Source: Puccinia triticina (taxonomy: Eukaryota; Basidiomycota; Pucciniomycetes; Pucciniales; Pucciniaceae). Taken from it: 64,000 nucleotides of DNA. Location: NCBI RefSeq assembly GCF_026914185.1, contig NC_070560.1, positions 4,517,501 to 4,581,500 of the forward strand, written 5' to 3'. The stretch's first letter is position 1, and the number at the start of each line of letters is the position of its first letter. The notes below the pieces were generated by a model, which was given only the letters and a program-made list of their open reading frames with translations, searched no databases and had not been told where the DNA came from. Position numbers and translations under genes: made by a program. This document shows positions 34,401 through 44,790 of the stretch, in pieces.

Positions 34401-36845
34401 ATGTCTGCCCAAGGATCTCCCAACACCAATGTTGCCCCCAGTCTTTACCCTCCAGTGGATCCTTCCAGTAATGCTACAGTTCAGGACTCCACCACTTCCA
34501 ACACTGGTCAGACTCAGGTTCCTCTCAATGGTCCAGGTCACCAATCTTCTTCTACTGGTCCAGGTCCTCAGGCTCCTTCCAATGCTCCAGATCCACAGGG
34601 TTCTTCTATTCCACAGGCCAACTCCAGTTCTTGCAGACCTCCTCCTAGACCTCAGACTTCCAGTGCTCCTAGATTCACAGGATACAGGGATACCAATCAG
34701 CCATCAGATGATTCAGAGGATTTAAATGTTCCACCACCCCGCTTTTCCAGATTCCAGTGCCAAAGGGATCATTCAACTCACTCTACCAGGTCCAACACCC
34801 ACTTCTTGAACAGAGAACCAGCCATGCCAAGGTACCAGGATCCAGTCAGCAGAGGAGTTAAGATCAAACCCATGGACAAAGAGCTCTTCTTTGATGGAAC
34901 CAACATGCCTGTGGAGAAATTCATTAGAAGGTATGAAAGTGCTGGAAGAGATGATGGTGCTAACTCTAAGGAACTGGCTGGACAAATCATTGCTTTTATC
35001 AAAGGATTGGACCTAAAGGATGAAGTGGAAGACATGTCAGGCCATGAAAACTTGGATTGGGAAACCCTGAAGAAACAGCTACTCACCAGGTTTGGAACTT
35101 CTCAGCCATTGGTCAGATATACCAGGGAGGATCTCAGGAAACTAGTCTACAAATCTGCCCAGGATGGAGGAATCAGCACCTTGGAAACCTTCAACACATT
35201 CAGAAACAAGTTTGAAACCATCACTCACTACTTGGTAAGGATGGGGTACAGTACTAGCCTGGAGGAATTCAGACACCTACTTTTGGAAACTCTTCACAAG
35301 GATCTGGATCAAAGAGTTACTAGGAGCTTGATGAGGGACAATCAAATGCTAGCCTCAAAGGATGGAGGTAATATCTTGCCAGACACTGAAACTCTTCTTA
35401 CCTACATTCACCAGGAAGTTTACTCAAGATCAGTGGTCAACAGAAGGACTGAATGGAGGGCAGAAGAGAAATTCACTTTGGACAACTCACCTAGGACCTC
35501 CAAACCTACACCTGCTACTCAGGGAACTGCTCCTACTGCTTCTATTTCTCTGGACAAACAAGTGGAACTCCTTACCAAACAACTTGCATCTCTCACTGCT
35601 GGCAAAGGACTACCTCCCCACATGGACAAACCTGCTAGGACCTGGCCATTCAAATGCTATTATTGTCATCAGGAAACCCATGGAACCAACAGCTGCTCTC
35701 AACTTGCCCAGGACATGTCTAGTGGTGCTGTTATCAAGGATGGAAGAGATTACAGACTTCCAGACAAATCAGTTATTCCCTGGATTCCAAGCAGACCAAT
35801 CAGAACCCCAGTGGAAGAGTACTCTAAAACTAAGCTCACATCTTCTTTTGGCCAACTAGAGGAGGACCCAGTCTATTATCAAGCCCATAGTTATGAAGCA
35901 GACCTTGGAAAGAGGACTAGAAACAACTCTAAGGATCAGGATGAAGAGGAATCAGCCAAGGCAGACAAAAGGATCAGGAAGGAGAAACAGGACCTAATGG
36001 ACATGGATACAGAGGACTTACTCCACATGACACAGCCCCCTACTCCTAGTGCTTCCAAATCCCCTACTTCAAAAGGCTCCCCTCAAGTCAGATTCCAGGA
36101 TAAGGACAAGGATTCAACTACTGCACCTAAGGACAAACCAATTAAGAAAACCTATTTGGAGAAGACTTTGGCCAAGGAGTACCCAGGAATTGAAGAGGAA
36201 GTGGCTAGTAGGATGTTGACTGCAGGAAAGATGGAGTTGGCTTTTGGAGAAATCTTTGCTATATCACCAGGAGTTACTGACTGTATTAGGAAGAAGATAA
36301 CCAACAGAGGGGTCCCATTGGATGGTGTCAAATCAGCAAACTTCACAGACATGGAGGATGGAGAAGAACCAGCACAGGAGCAACCCACTACTCACTACTC
36401 CTGCCCCCTTGGATACATCACCATCACTATTGGAGGAGAGAAACATCAAGCACTCTTGGATACTGGTTCTATGGTCAACATTATTCCTGAAACTCTTGCA
36501 CATAAACTTGGATTGGCACTCACTGCTAAATCTATGAAGCTCAAAGGAATTGGAGGCCACCTTACTGATATACCTGGAATTGCTGAAGATGTGGAGGTAA
36601 CCATTGGGAAAGTAGTTAGGACAGTTCATTTCTGGGTAGCCAAAGGACCAGTTCAGATGATTATTGGAAAGCCTTTCTTGATGGATGTCTCAGCTAACAT
36701 CAACTACAATGGAGCCAGAGGAGAAGCACTTTCAATCATGGATTCAGCTGGTCAGACTTTTTTGGTTCCAATCATACTCCCCAGTAATCAGAAGTGGGAA
36801 ACCAGCATACCTTCCAATTCTGGACTGTTAAATTTTTTAGATTGA
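34401..36845 (+). CDS. Gag-protease of the gypsy element, 814 aa
   Basis: The start is the first long-frame ATG after the primer site. Residues 1-130 are Ser/Pro/Gln-rich. A retrotransposon Gag domain follows (about 155-320; LFFDGTNMPVEKFIRRYESA and WETLKKQLLTRFG). A CCHC zinc knuckle (CYYCHQETHGTNSC) lies at about 419-432. A charged linker precedes an aspartic protease with ALLDTGSMVNIIP (DTG at 687-689) and a C-terminal MIIGKPFL motif. The gene ends 52 nt inside pol and in a different frame, with a slippery heptamer just before its stop. Capsid assembly and polyprotein processing are the family roles. No damage is visible. Confidence 0.95.
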   Translation: MSAQGSPNTNVAPSLYPPVDPSSNATVQDSTTSNTGQTQVPLNGPGHQSSSTGPGPQAPSNAPDPQGSSIPQANSSSCRPPPRPQTSSAPRFTGYRDTNQPSDDSEDLNVPPPRFSRFQCQRDHSTHSTRSNTHFLNREPAMPRYQDPVSRGVKIKPMDKELFFDGTNMPVEKFIRRYESAGRDDGANSKELAGQIIAFIKGLDLKDEVEDMSGHENLDWETLKKQLLTRFGTSQPLVRYTREDLRKLVYKSAQDGGISTLETFNTFRNKFETITHYLVRMGYSTSLEEFRHLLLETLHKDLDQRVTRSLMRDNQMLASKDGGNILPDTETLLTYIHQEVYSRSVVNRRTEWRAEEKFTLDNSPRTSKPTPATQGTAPTASISLDKQVELLTKQLASLTAGKGLPPHMDKPARTWPFKCYYCHQETHGTNSCSQLAQDMSSGAVIKDGRDYRLPDKSVIPWIPSRPIRTPVEEYSKTKLTSSFGQLEEDPVYYQAHSYEADLGKRTRNNSKDQDEEESAKADKRIRKEKQDLMDMDTEDLLHMTQPPTPSASKSPTSKGSPQVRFQDKDKDSTTAPKDKPIKKTYLEKTLAKEYPGIEEEVASRMLTAGKMELAFGEIFAISPGVTDCIRKKITNRGVPLDGVKSANFTDMEDGEEPAQEQPTTHYSCPLGYITITIGGEKHQALLDTGSMVNIIPETLAHKLGLALTAKSMKLKGIGGHLTDIPGIAEDVEVTIGKVVRTVHFWVAKGPVQMIIGKPFLMDVSANINYNGARGEALSIMDSAGQTFLVPIILPSNQKWETSIPSNSGLLNFLD

Positions 36846-39800
36846 GACCAGGTTTTCAGTTCCCCTCTCTTACAACTGCAACCCTGGAAAACAACCAAAA
36901 GCAACAAACTGTAGTCACTCATTCAGCAAAATATAAATCAACTCTAAAAAAAATAAAACCAGTAAACCAACCAATGCCATTATCTCTCAATCCCCCATTG
37001 TCAAGGCCACCACTCTCAAGAGATCCTTACCTCACTCCTTTAAGCCCTTTTTCTCCACCATTCACTCCTACCTCCAAGATTACTCAAGAAAGGCTGGACC
37101 TCATCAATTTTGGACCTCCTGGATGGCTTTCTCCTCAAGAATATCTCCTGCTGGTATGGGTAATTGTGATTAGACAAGGTGCTTTGGCTTTTGTAGAAAC
37201 AGAAAGAGGCCTTCTTAAACACACCTATGGACAGCCTTATATTATTCCAGTCATTCCTCATGAACCTTGGCAACAGAAACCAATTCCAATCCCTGCACCC
37301 ATCAAAGACCAGGTTATAGAATTGGTAAGGGAAAGACTCAGCACTGGCCTCTATGAACAATCCTTTTCCAGTTATTCCAGCCCTATATTTTGTGTAAAGA
37401 AGCAGGATGGTAAGCTCAGAATTGTACATGACCTTCAGAAACTCAACAAAGTCACCATTAAGGACGCTGGACTACCACCAAAGACAGAGGAACTCATTGA
37501 ATCATTCACTGGAAGGGCTTGCTATGGACTAGGTGATATTATGGGAGGATATGATGAAAGAGAATTAGCTCCAGAATCCAGACCTTTGACCACCTTTGAA
37601 ACACCCCTTGGAAGATTTCAACTTACCAGATTACCCCAAGGAGCCACCAATTCAGTTGCAGTTTACCAGGCCCAAATGATGTGGATACTCCAGGATGAAT
37701 TACCTCAACATATGGGAATCTTTGTGGATGATGGAGGTATAAAAGGACCAACCTCTGACTACAATGAAGAAACTCTAAAGGACAACCCCCAGATCAGAAG
37801 ATTTATCTATGAATATGCCATTACTCTGGAAAGGATTCTTTTCAGGATTGAAGAAGCTGGACTCACCATCTCTGGGAAGAAATTTGCTTGCTGTGTACCT
37901 GCTCTGGATCTGGTTGGCCATGTGGTTTGTAAGGAAGGCAGAAGGATATCCATCAAGAAGCTCAACAAAATTGAAACCTGGCCAACTCCCACCACTCCTT
38001 CAGATGTCAGAGGATTCCTAGGTATCTGTGTATATGTTAGAATGTTCATTAAAAATTGCTCAACCATTACTGCTCCACTCAGAAGACTCACCAGGAAGGA
38101 CTCCTCTTGGGATTGGACTGAAGATTGCCAGGATGCCTTTGAGGACCTTAAAAGGATTGTTGGAACTGATATCACCCTGAAGAAATTGGACTATGGACCT
38201 AATGCTGGCTTAATCAAACTCTCAGTGGACTCCAGTGTTATTGCTGCAGGTGCTGTTCTTACTCAACAGGATTCTGATGGATTGGATAGGCCTGTGTTAT
38301 ATGAGTCAGTAGTCTTTTCACCCAGGGAATCAAAATACTCACAATCCAAATTAGAACTCTGTGGTGTTGCCAAGATCCTCAAGAAACTTCAAACCAAACT
38401 GTGGGGCCAACATTTTCAACTCAGAGTGGATGCCCAGTGCCTTATTGGAATGATCAACAACCCTTCACTTCCCAATGCCCCTATGAACAGATGGATTGGA
38501 TTTATTCAGTTATTCTCCTATGACCTTGTTCACACTCCTGGAAAAACTTTCACCTTACCTGATGGACTTTCAAGAAGGCCCCCTGATTCTGATGAAGATG
38601 ACTGTCCTAGCTTTGATGAAGATGAAACCTGGATCAAACCTCACCCTGGATTTGGAACTAAACATTCTTCTTTTGGCCTGCTTCTGGGGACATCAGCTAA
38701 GTTGGGGGAGGGGGTAAGTAACTTGCAGCAAGGAATTTGGAAGCACCTCCAGGAATACCTTTCAACCATGAACAAACCTCCAGGATGCAGCAGCCTGGAA
38801 TTCAAGAAAATTTTGCACAAATCAGCCAACTTCTTCCTTTCCAATGGAGTCTTGCACAGGATCAACAAACCATTCTCCCAGATAGTAGTCACCTCCTCTT
38901 CAGCTCAGAATTCCATCCTCAATTCCCTTCATGAATCCTTAGGCCACAGAGGTATTGCTGAAACCTACAGAAGGATTAAACTCAGATTTTGGTGGCCAAG
39001 TCTCAAGAGAGGTGTTACCAAGTGGGTCCAGTCTTGTGAAGCTTGCCAGAAGAGGAGTTCAAAATTGCCAATGGAACCCAAGAAACCTACAGGAGCAGCA
39101 ACCATCTTTGGAAGAGTCAGTTTGGATACAGTTCACATCAAAGCTGGCAAATGGAAATACCTGGTAATTGCAAGAGATGACCTTTCTGGATGGGTAGAGG
39201 CAGTTGGACTAGAAAAGATTCAAGCAAAGAAAATCTCTCAGTGGTTCTTGGACAACTGGATCTACAGATATGGAGCCCCTTGGTCAGTCACAGTGGATGG
39301 AGGATCTGAATTTGGACAACAATTTCAAAAATCCCTTCTGAAATCTGGAATCAAAATCAAAGTCACCACCCCTTATTATCCTGAAGCAAATGGTATGGTA
39401 GAAAGAGGACATCAGGCAATTAAGGATACCTTGGTCAAGCTCTGTGGAAAAGAAGGCAAGAAGTGGAGGAATTATTTACCTTTAGTTTTATTTGCAGACA
39501 GAATTTCCACCAAAAGATCAACTGGTTACTCACCTTATGAATTAGTTCTTGGACAGCCCCCCATCTTACCCATTGACCTAGAATTGGAAACCTTCTTTGG
39601 AGTGGATTGGTCAAAGGTAGAATCAACTCAGGATCTTTTATTGGCTAGGACTCAGCAGCTTGAAAACAGGGATACCATCTTGCAGCAAGCACACCAGCAG
39701 CTTATGGATTCCAGGAAGAACTCTGTGGACTATTGGAAAAAGAAGAAAACATTAAGGCAGCCACTAAAGAAAGGTCAATTAGTAGTAGTGTATAACAAAT

Positions 39801-39964
39801 CTTTGGACTCTCAGTTTGGCAAGCTCTTTGAAAATAAATGGAATGGCCCTTACAGAATCAAAGCTCAAAACCCAGGAGGATCTTACATCTTGGAAGAATT
39901 GGATGGCACAGAATTAGCCAGAAGGTTTGCTGCAACTCATGTCAAGGAATACCACTCCAGGTAA
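36794..39964 (+). CDS. Pol of the gypsy element: RT, RNase H, integrase (1056 codons)
   Basis: Probably made as a Gag-Pol fusion by -1 frameshifting, not from the ATG at 36794. Reverse transcriptase spans about residues 170-370 with SSPIFCVKKQDGKLRIV, LPQGATNS and the catalytic FVDD in place of the common YIDD. RNase H follows (LSVDSSVIAAGAVLTQ, SKLELCGV, DGLSRRPP). Integrase has an HHCC zinc motif (HESLGHRG ... SCEACQ), then D, D, E in SLDTVHI, TVDGGSEF and GMVERGH, and a GPY/F module (KWNGPYRIKAQ) near the C-terminus. No chromodomain is seen. The frame is intact. Confidence 0.96.
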   Translation: MGNQHTFQFWTVKFFRLRPGFQFPSLTTATLENNQKQQTVVTHSAKYKSTLKKIKPVNQPMPLSLNPPLSRPPLSRDPYLTPLSPFSPPFTPTSKITQERLDLINFGPPGWLSPQEYLLLVWVIVIRQGALAFVETERGLLKHTYGQPYIIPVIPHEPWQQKPIPIPAPIKDQVIELVRERLSTGLYEQSFSSYSSPIFCVKKQDGKLRIVHDLQKLNKVTIKDAGLPPKTEELIESFTGRACYGLGDIMGGYDERELAPESRPLTTFETPLGRFQLTRLPQGATNSVAVYQAQMMWILQDELPQHMGIFVDDGGIKGPTSDYNEETLKDNPQIRRFIYEYAITLERILFRIEEAGLTISGKKFACCVPALDLVGHVVCKEGRRISIKKLNKIETWPTPTTPSDVRGFLGICVYVRMFIKNCSTITAPLRRLTRKDSSWDWTEDCQDAFEDLKRIVGTDITLKKLDYGPNAGLIKLSVDSSVIAAGAVLTQQDSDGLDRPVLYESVVFSPRESKYSQSKLELCGVAKILKKLQTKLWGQHFQLRVDAQCLIGMINNPSLPNAPMNRWIGFIQLFSYDLVHTPGKTFTLPDGLSRRPPDSDEDDCPSFDEDETWIKPHPGFGTKHSSFGLLLGTSAKLGEGVSNLQQGIWKHLQEYLSTMNKPPGCSSLEFKKILHKSANFFLSNGVLHRINKPFSQIVVTSSSAQNSILNSLHESLGHRGIAETYRRIKLRFWWPSLKRGVTKWVQSCEACQKRSSKLPMEPKKPTGAATIFGRVSLDTVHIKAGKWKYLVIARDDLSGWVEAVGLEKIQAKKISQWFLDNWIYRYGAPWSVTVDGGSEFGQQFQKSLLKSGIKIKVTTPYYPEANGMVERGHQAIKDTLVKLCGKEGKKWRNYLPLVLFADRISTKRSTGYSPYELVLGQPPILPIDLELETFFGVDWSKVESTQDLLLARTQQLENRDTILQQAHQQLMDSRKNSVDYWKKKKTLRQPLKKGQLVVVYNKSLDSQFGKLFENKWNGPYRIKAQNPGGSYILEELDGTELARRFAATHVKEYHSR
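36830..36836 (+). promoter_or_regulatory. -1 ribosomal frameshift site between gag and pol
   Basis: A AAT TTT in the gag frame is a canonical X XXY YYZ heptamer. It lies within the 52-nt gag/pol overlap, two codons before the gag stop. Pol is in the -1 frame and open through it. A downstream pseudoknot was not worked out. Confidence 0.75.
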
Positions 39965-40131
39965 AAACAAATAAGGAATAATCAATTCATCTCTTTTCTC
40001 TTTTCTCTTTCTCATCTTCTTACACAATAACATAACAACAAAATCAAATCAAATCTATAAACAAATCAGAAATAAATCAATATAAATCAGTCTCAAAAAC
40101 ACTCTCAAATAAAAATAACTAAATATAAAAA

Positions 40132-40889
40132 TCAAAAGCTCACCTCTTCTTCTTTTATCACTACATCACCCTCTTCCATTTCACTTTTCTCCTTCTCTTT
40201 TCCCTTCTCCTTATCTAAAAATCAAAAGACATCAAAAGAAAGCATAACATTAGTAAAAATCCTCAATAAAGAATAAAAATAGAACTTACCCTCAGCTCTT
40301 ATCCTCCCCATTTCTGCTTCTACCCTCCAACCATCTTCCTCCTCTTCCACTTGGTCCCTCACCCTTAACAACTCCAGGGCATTCTTTTCCTCAGTTTCCT
40401 CTATCATGGCATCTATTATGGAATGAGTATCCATCTAAAAATCAAAATAGAAACAGGGAAAAATATCAGTATTATAATCAATCTTCTTTCTTTTCAAATT
40501 CTTATTCATCTACATACAGAATCCACTCGACATACATGTGCAAAGGCGTCGTGAAATCGGCTATACAACCTCAGACGTGCGTTTCGTGCGGCAACCGGGT
40601 CGTCGAGGTCCTCACGAGCAAAGGCAAGGAGTCCTTGCTGGATAAAGTGGCGCAAGGCGTAGATTTCTTCGGGTTTGAAACTGTCCCGCATGCCGGAGTT
40701 ATATGCGTGGACGTTGTCTACGGCCGAGTGCGCTCGACGAATGGAAAACGGGATATCGTAAGAGGGGCTAATAACGGCTGCTTCGTCGAGTTGAGATGAA
40801 GTTATGGACGTGTTTGAAGAATAATCTAAGGAGTTATCGAGGTTTTCTTTCGGCGATGAGGGCGTGGAAGTGGCGCTGGAGGCAAACAT
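40132..40889 (-). CDS. Antisense three-exon gene inside the gypsy element, 199 aa
   Basis: Exons 40889-40518, 40434-40290 and 40214-40132 total exactly 600 nt with a stop. Donors are GTATGT and GTAAGT; both acceptors read TTTTGATTTTTAG. A GTGAGC donor near the end might add another exon. The N-terminal 60 residues are Ser/Thr-rich. A middle helical region (FKPEEIYALRHFIQQGLLAF, then RNARLRLYSRFHDAF) is followed by a Glu/Lys-rich likely coiled-coil tail. The family is not recognised. It runs opposite to gag-pol, 168 nt after the pol stop. Exon 1 lies in CpG-rich DNA, exons 2-3 in CpG-free DNA. Some plant LTR elements carry antisense ORFs in this position; any regulatory role here is inference. 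Confidence 0.6.
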
Positions 40890-41890
40890 TACGGATATTG
40901 AATGCGATAACGGAACTTTTCCGTTGGCCGACGACCTGGGGCCTTATAGATACTCATTTTTCTTCATTTTATGACGTCACTATGGACGCCTTTACCTTTC
41001 AGAATTGTGTGGCGCGGATTCTCTTTCATTTTCTTAATGTTGACTCTGGTGTTCGACCCAGTTTAATTAAATTCTTGGAACGCTTTCACGTCATTCTTTT
41101 CGCCTATAACTTTTTTCAATCGATTGGCCAGCTTCAGGAGTCTAATTGGACAGCTCCTTGGCGTTACCTTAAGAGTATTTCATCATGTATTCATCTCCCT
41201 TCAACTCCTATACGATGGAAACCGCGGAAAATCATAATAAAGCTTTAATCGCTCGAATAATCGGTCGGCCGGCTTCAAATTTAATATTGATCATTACAGT
41301 CTTCATAAATGCGATCTTGCCTTTCATTTGAACTCGGTTCTGGACGATTCTATCGAGCCGTTTAGAAGTTATAACCCCTCAAAGTTTCCCTAGGATTTAC
41401 GCGGCCCCGCGGGTGCCATTCATTAAACGTTTACGGCGACCTATCGGCCGAAAGGAATCTCAATATCAATCTATTCTAGTTTCATCTCCTCCTTCTTGCC
41501 TTTCAAATGAGCTCGTAATTAGAAAATTTCATCGACGGGTTTTTGAGTTATATCTGGAGGAAGTGGTCTCTTAATCTGCACGGCTTTACTACTACGCGCG
41601 CCCGCGGGTCTTGCTTGGATCTTCAACCGGCCCTACACAATCGATACTCAACCCTTAAAAATAACCAGTATATACCATTTTAATCTGCAGAATCGCCTCT
41701 TTCGAATGAACTTGGTTTCAAGAATTTTCATCGAGCCGTTCCGGAGATACAGGTCGATCAATTTCTATTTTTCTTTTCGTCATTCCGCACGCGCGCCTCC
41801 CGCTTGGAGCCCCCGCTCAGACAACTGGTCCCCTCTTTCGACAGCACGCGCGCATGGACACATGTTCCATTCCTCATCTGTACAAAAATT
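40527..41890. other. CpG-rich block inside an otherwise CpG-free retrotransposon
   Basis: By eye I find only about two CpGs between 33255 and 40520, then dozens in this block, then about two again to 43792. The block covers exon 1 of the antisense gene and the 1 kb upstream of it. It may be a captured fragment or an unmethylated promoter. Confidence 0.8.
41314..41815. repeat. Three diverged repeats of about 100 bp in the CpG-rich block
   Basis: Copies begin near 41318, 41496 and 41693 with GCCTTTCATTTGAACTCGG, GCCTTTCAAATGAGCTCG and CCTCTTTCGAATGAACTTGG. Each continues with TTTCATCGAGCCGTT-like words and, further on, a CGCGCCCGCGGG-like G+C cluster. Spacing is about 178 and 197 bp. Confidence 0.6.
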
Positions 41891-42535
41891 AACGCTTTTT
41901 TTTGTAGTGGACATGGGGAAATTAAAAGGAGTCAAGTACTCAAGAATAATGGAAGGAAAGGAAGGGAAAGAAAAAAATCATCATCATGGAGAAGAGAATG
42001 ATGGATCATCAATGAATTCAATCCATCAATGAATCCATCCATCCATAATTATTTCTTACCATCTCATAGCAATTACTGGACAACCAACCACCACAATATT
42101 GGAATTTTCTTCATCATCTTCACCCTGTATTCTAGGAATTATTCAACCAACAAATCAATCACTCATTCATTCACCATTATAACCAATTTCTTCCAGCACA
42201 TTGCAGCTCAGAAACCACCCAACTTGAGCAAGAATATTCTTTGGACAGCTTATCAACTTCTCTGGACTTCAAATTCTCTTCACTGAACTTTACATTATAT
42301 ACTCAGATACTCAGAAATTCAGTCATTCAACTCCAAATCATTCACAACCTTCAGAAACTACAATTATCAATCCCATCAATCAATCATCATCAATCATTGC
42401 ATTCTTCCTTAGCCTCAGTTAGGCGGGAAAATTATTGTATTCTCCAGAGTGGAAATTAGTCTAATATGTGTCTGTCTCAAGGATATTGCCTTCAGCAGAG
42501 TTAGATCTTCTTAAACATTCACCCCTCATTGATAA

Positions 42536-42790
42536 TTGGACCTTCTTTTGGATACTGGACTCTTTGGATTGGATACTGGACTATGGATACTCTGGATACA
42601 TAGGACTATTGGACTTTGGATTGGACTTGGATACCTTGGACTCAGATATACTGGACTTGGATTATACTTGGATTCTAATTGGCTTTGGACGCTGGACTCT
42701 TTGGATTTGGATTACTACTCAGGACTTTGGATTTCACCTTTTGGAGGAAGAACACTGGACTTTGGACTTTGGACTCTTGGACTCAACATT
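42536..42790 (+). repeat. TGGACT/TGGATA short-repeat tract
   Basis: About 250 bp made of imperfect TTGGACTTTGGA and TTGGATACT words. It gives long ORFs in two frames that only reflect the repeat. It lies just before the purine tract. Confidence 0.8.
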
Positions 42791-42848
42791 CTTCAACTCT
42801 TTCTGGATCACTCTTCTCTTTGGTGCATTGCCTGGGGACAGACAATAA

Positions 42849-42860
42849 GTTGGGGGAGGA
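42849..42860 (+). promoter_or_regulatory. Polypurine tract of the gypsy element
   Basis: GTTGGGGGAGGA directly abuts the 3' LTR and would prime plus-strand DNA synthesis. Confidence 0.85.
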
Positions 42861-43792
42861 TGTGGTGCTCCATTCCAAACCATAAGTAGTATTTTATTGC
42901 TTTCTTTTACATATATTCATCATTACATTGAACATTTCCCCATAACCCTTCACAAATACCTCATTATTATTGCATATTCAGATTCTACATCAAATTTCAC
43001 ATATAGTCCCTCATACATAGTATACCCTTATCTTCAATGGTTCAATAGTTATAGAGGATATAAGACTTACAGATAATCTACAGTCTTCATTAGTTACAAT
43101 ACTCAATTCATTAGTAACTTACTGGAATCATTACAGTACATCCCTTTTACATAATTACTTTCACATACTAAACCCTTTACATACATTCCTCATTATGTAC
43201 TATGGCTATTGTACACATTACATCATTAGATCTGTGCTTACCTCTTTCAGTAGTGCTCATCATTACAAGTTGTTACTATGTTCTCATCACTTTTCCCCAT
43301 TAGTACATTCTTTTATTCCCATAACCAGCATTCCCTTTTCAGCATTGCTCATCATTACATACTGTTACTATGTTCACATCACTCTTCCTCATTTGTACAA
43401 CCTTCATTCTCATAGCCAGAACTCTTCATTGTCTGTGCTCATCCCTCCTTACTATAAGAATTGTCTTCCCCCCCCTCACTTGTACCTGATGCAGAGAAAT
43501 ATATACAGAATTTATAGATAATTTTGGATACAGAAATTATAAGTTCCCCACTCTCATCAATCCTCCATCTCTCTTACCCTCAGTAGTCAGTAGTTAAAGC
43601 TCATAGTACTAGCTCCTAAGATCAAGCAGAAATCAGCCACACCTTTTCTTCTTTTTTCTTAGTGTTACTCTCATCCCCTCAGCATTAGTCAGGAAGGCAG
43701 CCTCATCAGCACCCTTGCATAGCTTACATTAGTACTAGTGTTGCTATCCATTTACCTTCCAAGCTCTATTCTCCCCTTTAAGTAGTTCCACA
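42861..43792 (+). repeat. 3' LTR of the gypsy element
   Basis: 932 bp, matching 33255-34186 with one substitution seen (AAGTAG versus GAGTAG near the end). Confidence 0.97.
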
Positions 43793-44044
43793 CCGTATCA
43801 CTCGACCTCAACTCAAATTTTTTCCTGAGCCAAACAATCCAATTCTAATTTGCCTTTCCCACAACCTTGATAGCTTCAAATCAAAACCAAACGGTACAAT
43901 GTACCCAACTCCCAATTCCGAAATTCCTTTCCATCCCCTCAAACAATTTCCAATTATATTCCCAATATTCAGCCATTTCCTATTACCAATCCTCACACAG
44001 TCCACATACTATTTCCAGCAAACAAGAAGTTCCTCCTCCCTTAG

Positions 44045-44790
44045 TGTCAGGGCGCGTCTCTAAAGTGGCGACACCCTGAATAGAAATGAACAGGTTGTGA
44101 GTTCCTAAATAGGAAAACACGCTTGACTCAACCGGGATACGGGAGGAGAAAGCCGCGCCTCCGTTGGAGGGGCTGGTAGAGCTAAGTCGTACCAGAACCT
44201 AAGAAGGTTCACAAGCTCAAGCTTACCTAGTAGGGTAGCGAGCGGAAAGAACCGTTAAGACGAGGAAGTGTGAACTGCGGAGGGGTGAAGGCGGTGACAG
44301 GGATTTGGAGGCGGAGGCGGAGTCGAGGAGTAAGGAGTATTCGAAGATATAAGAAAGGATGAGATGTAACTAGATGAAAGCCCCGGTCGTTTTGTATCAA
44401 ACAAGGATGACGGGCTTGGTAATCTAAAGAATAATCTGAGGAACCCTTTGTGGAGCGGAGAGGCCCCAGGTATTTTATACTCGACTGTGATGGCCACACT
44501 TAGGAGTCAGGCCTCCACAACGTTCTACTAGACCCACGCGTGACAACTTCGCGTGGATTGTTCTCACTCGAGTTTGACATACCATGCCCACGCGTAGAAC
44601 ACTCGCGTGGAATGTGCTCACTCGAGCTCGACAACCCGTGAGCGTTGTGGAGCTCTACTTAGTTGCGCTTGCTCGCGCACTCGCTGTCCTCGGCGCGTAC
44701 TGTGCCTGGAGCGGCACTATGCGCGCACAGCTCTTCTGCTGCGCGTGCAGTGTCAGCTTTGGCGCTGTCTGGACTAGCCAAGGGCTGACA
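44045..44790. mobile_element. Solo LTR of 746 bp with CTTAG duplication
   Basis: The unit starts TGTCAG and ends CTGACA. CTTAG lies directly outside both ends (44040-44044 and 44791-44795). No internal coding part is present, so it is the product of LTR-LTR recombination. It is CpG-rich, unlike the neighbouring gypsy element. A 55-bp unit with CCACGCGT and TCGCGTGGA is duplicated near 44530-44630. Confidence 0.85.

Larger units (their letters stand above)
33255..43792 (+). mobile_element. Full-length Ty3/gypsy LTR retrotransposon, 10,538 bp
   Basis: Direct 932-bp LTRs start TGTGG and end CCACA. The flanks share CCGT (33251-33254 and 43793-43796), or ACCGT if the last A is counted outside, fitting a 4-5-bp duplication. 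A primer site follows the left LTR and a purine tract precedes the right one. Gag-protease and pol are intact, joined by a -1 frameshift site. The order RT, RNase H, integrase is Ty3/gypsy. I see one substitution between the LTRs (34173 versus 43779), so insertion is recent. A 2.9-kb region between pol and the 3' LTR holds an antisense spliced gene and a CpG-rich block. Confidence 0.97.

Noticed and set aside
40796..41248. 150-codon plus ORF in the CpG-rich block
   Set aside because: It overlaps the antisense gene exon 1 only slightly and shows no homology or splice support; the minus model is stronger.
42468..42889. ORFs of 117-126 codons rich in Leu, Asp and Gly
   Set aside because: Both come from the TGGACT short-repeat tract and appear in two frames at once.
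33255..43792. RIP after insertion as the cause of CpG loss in the gypsy element
   Set aside because: The LTRs are almost identical and the ORFs intact, so mutation after insertion cannot explain it.
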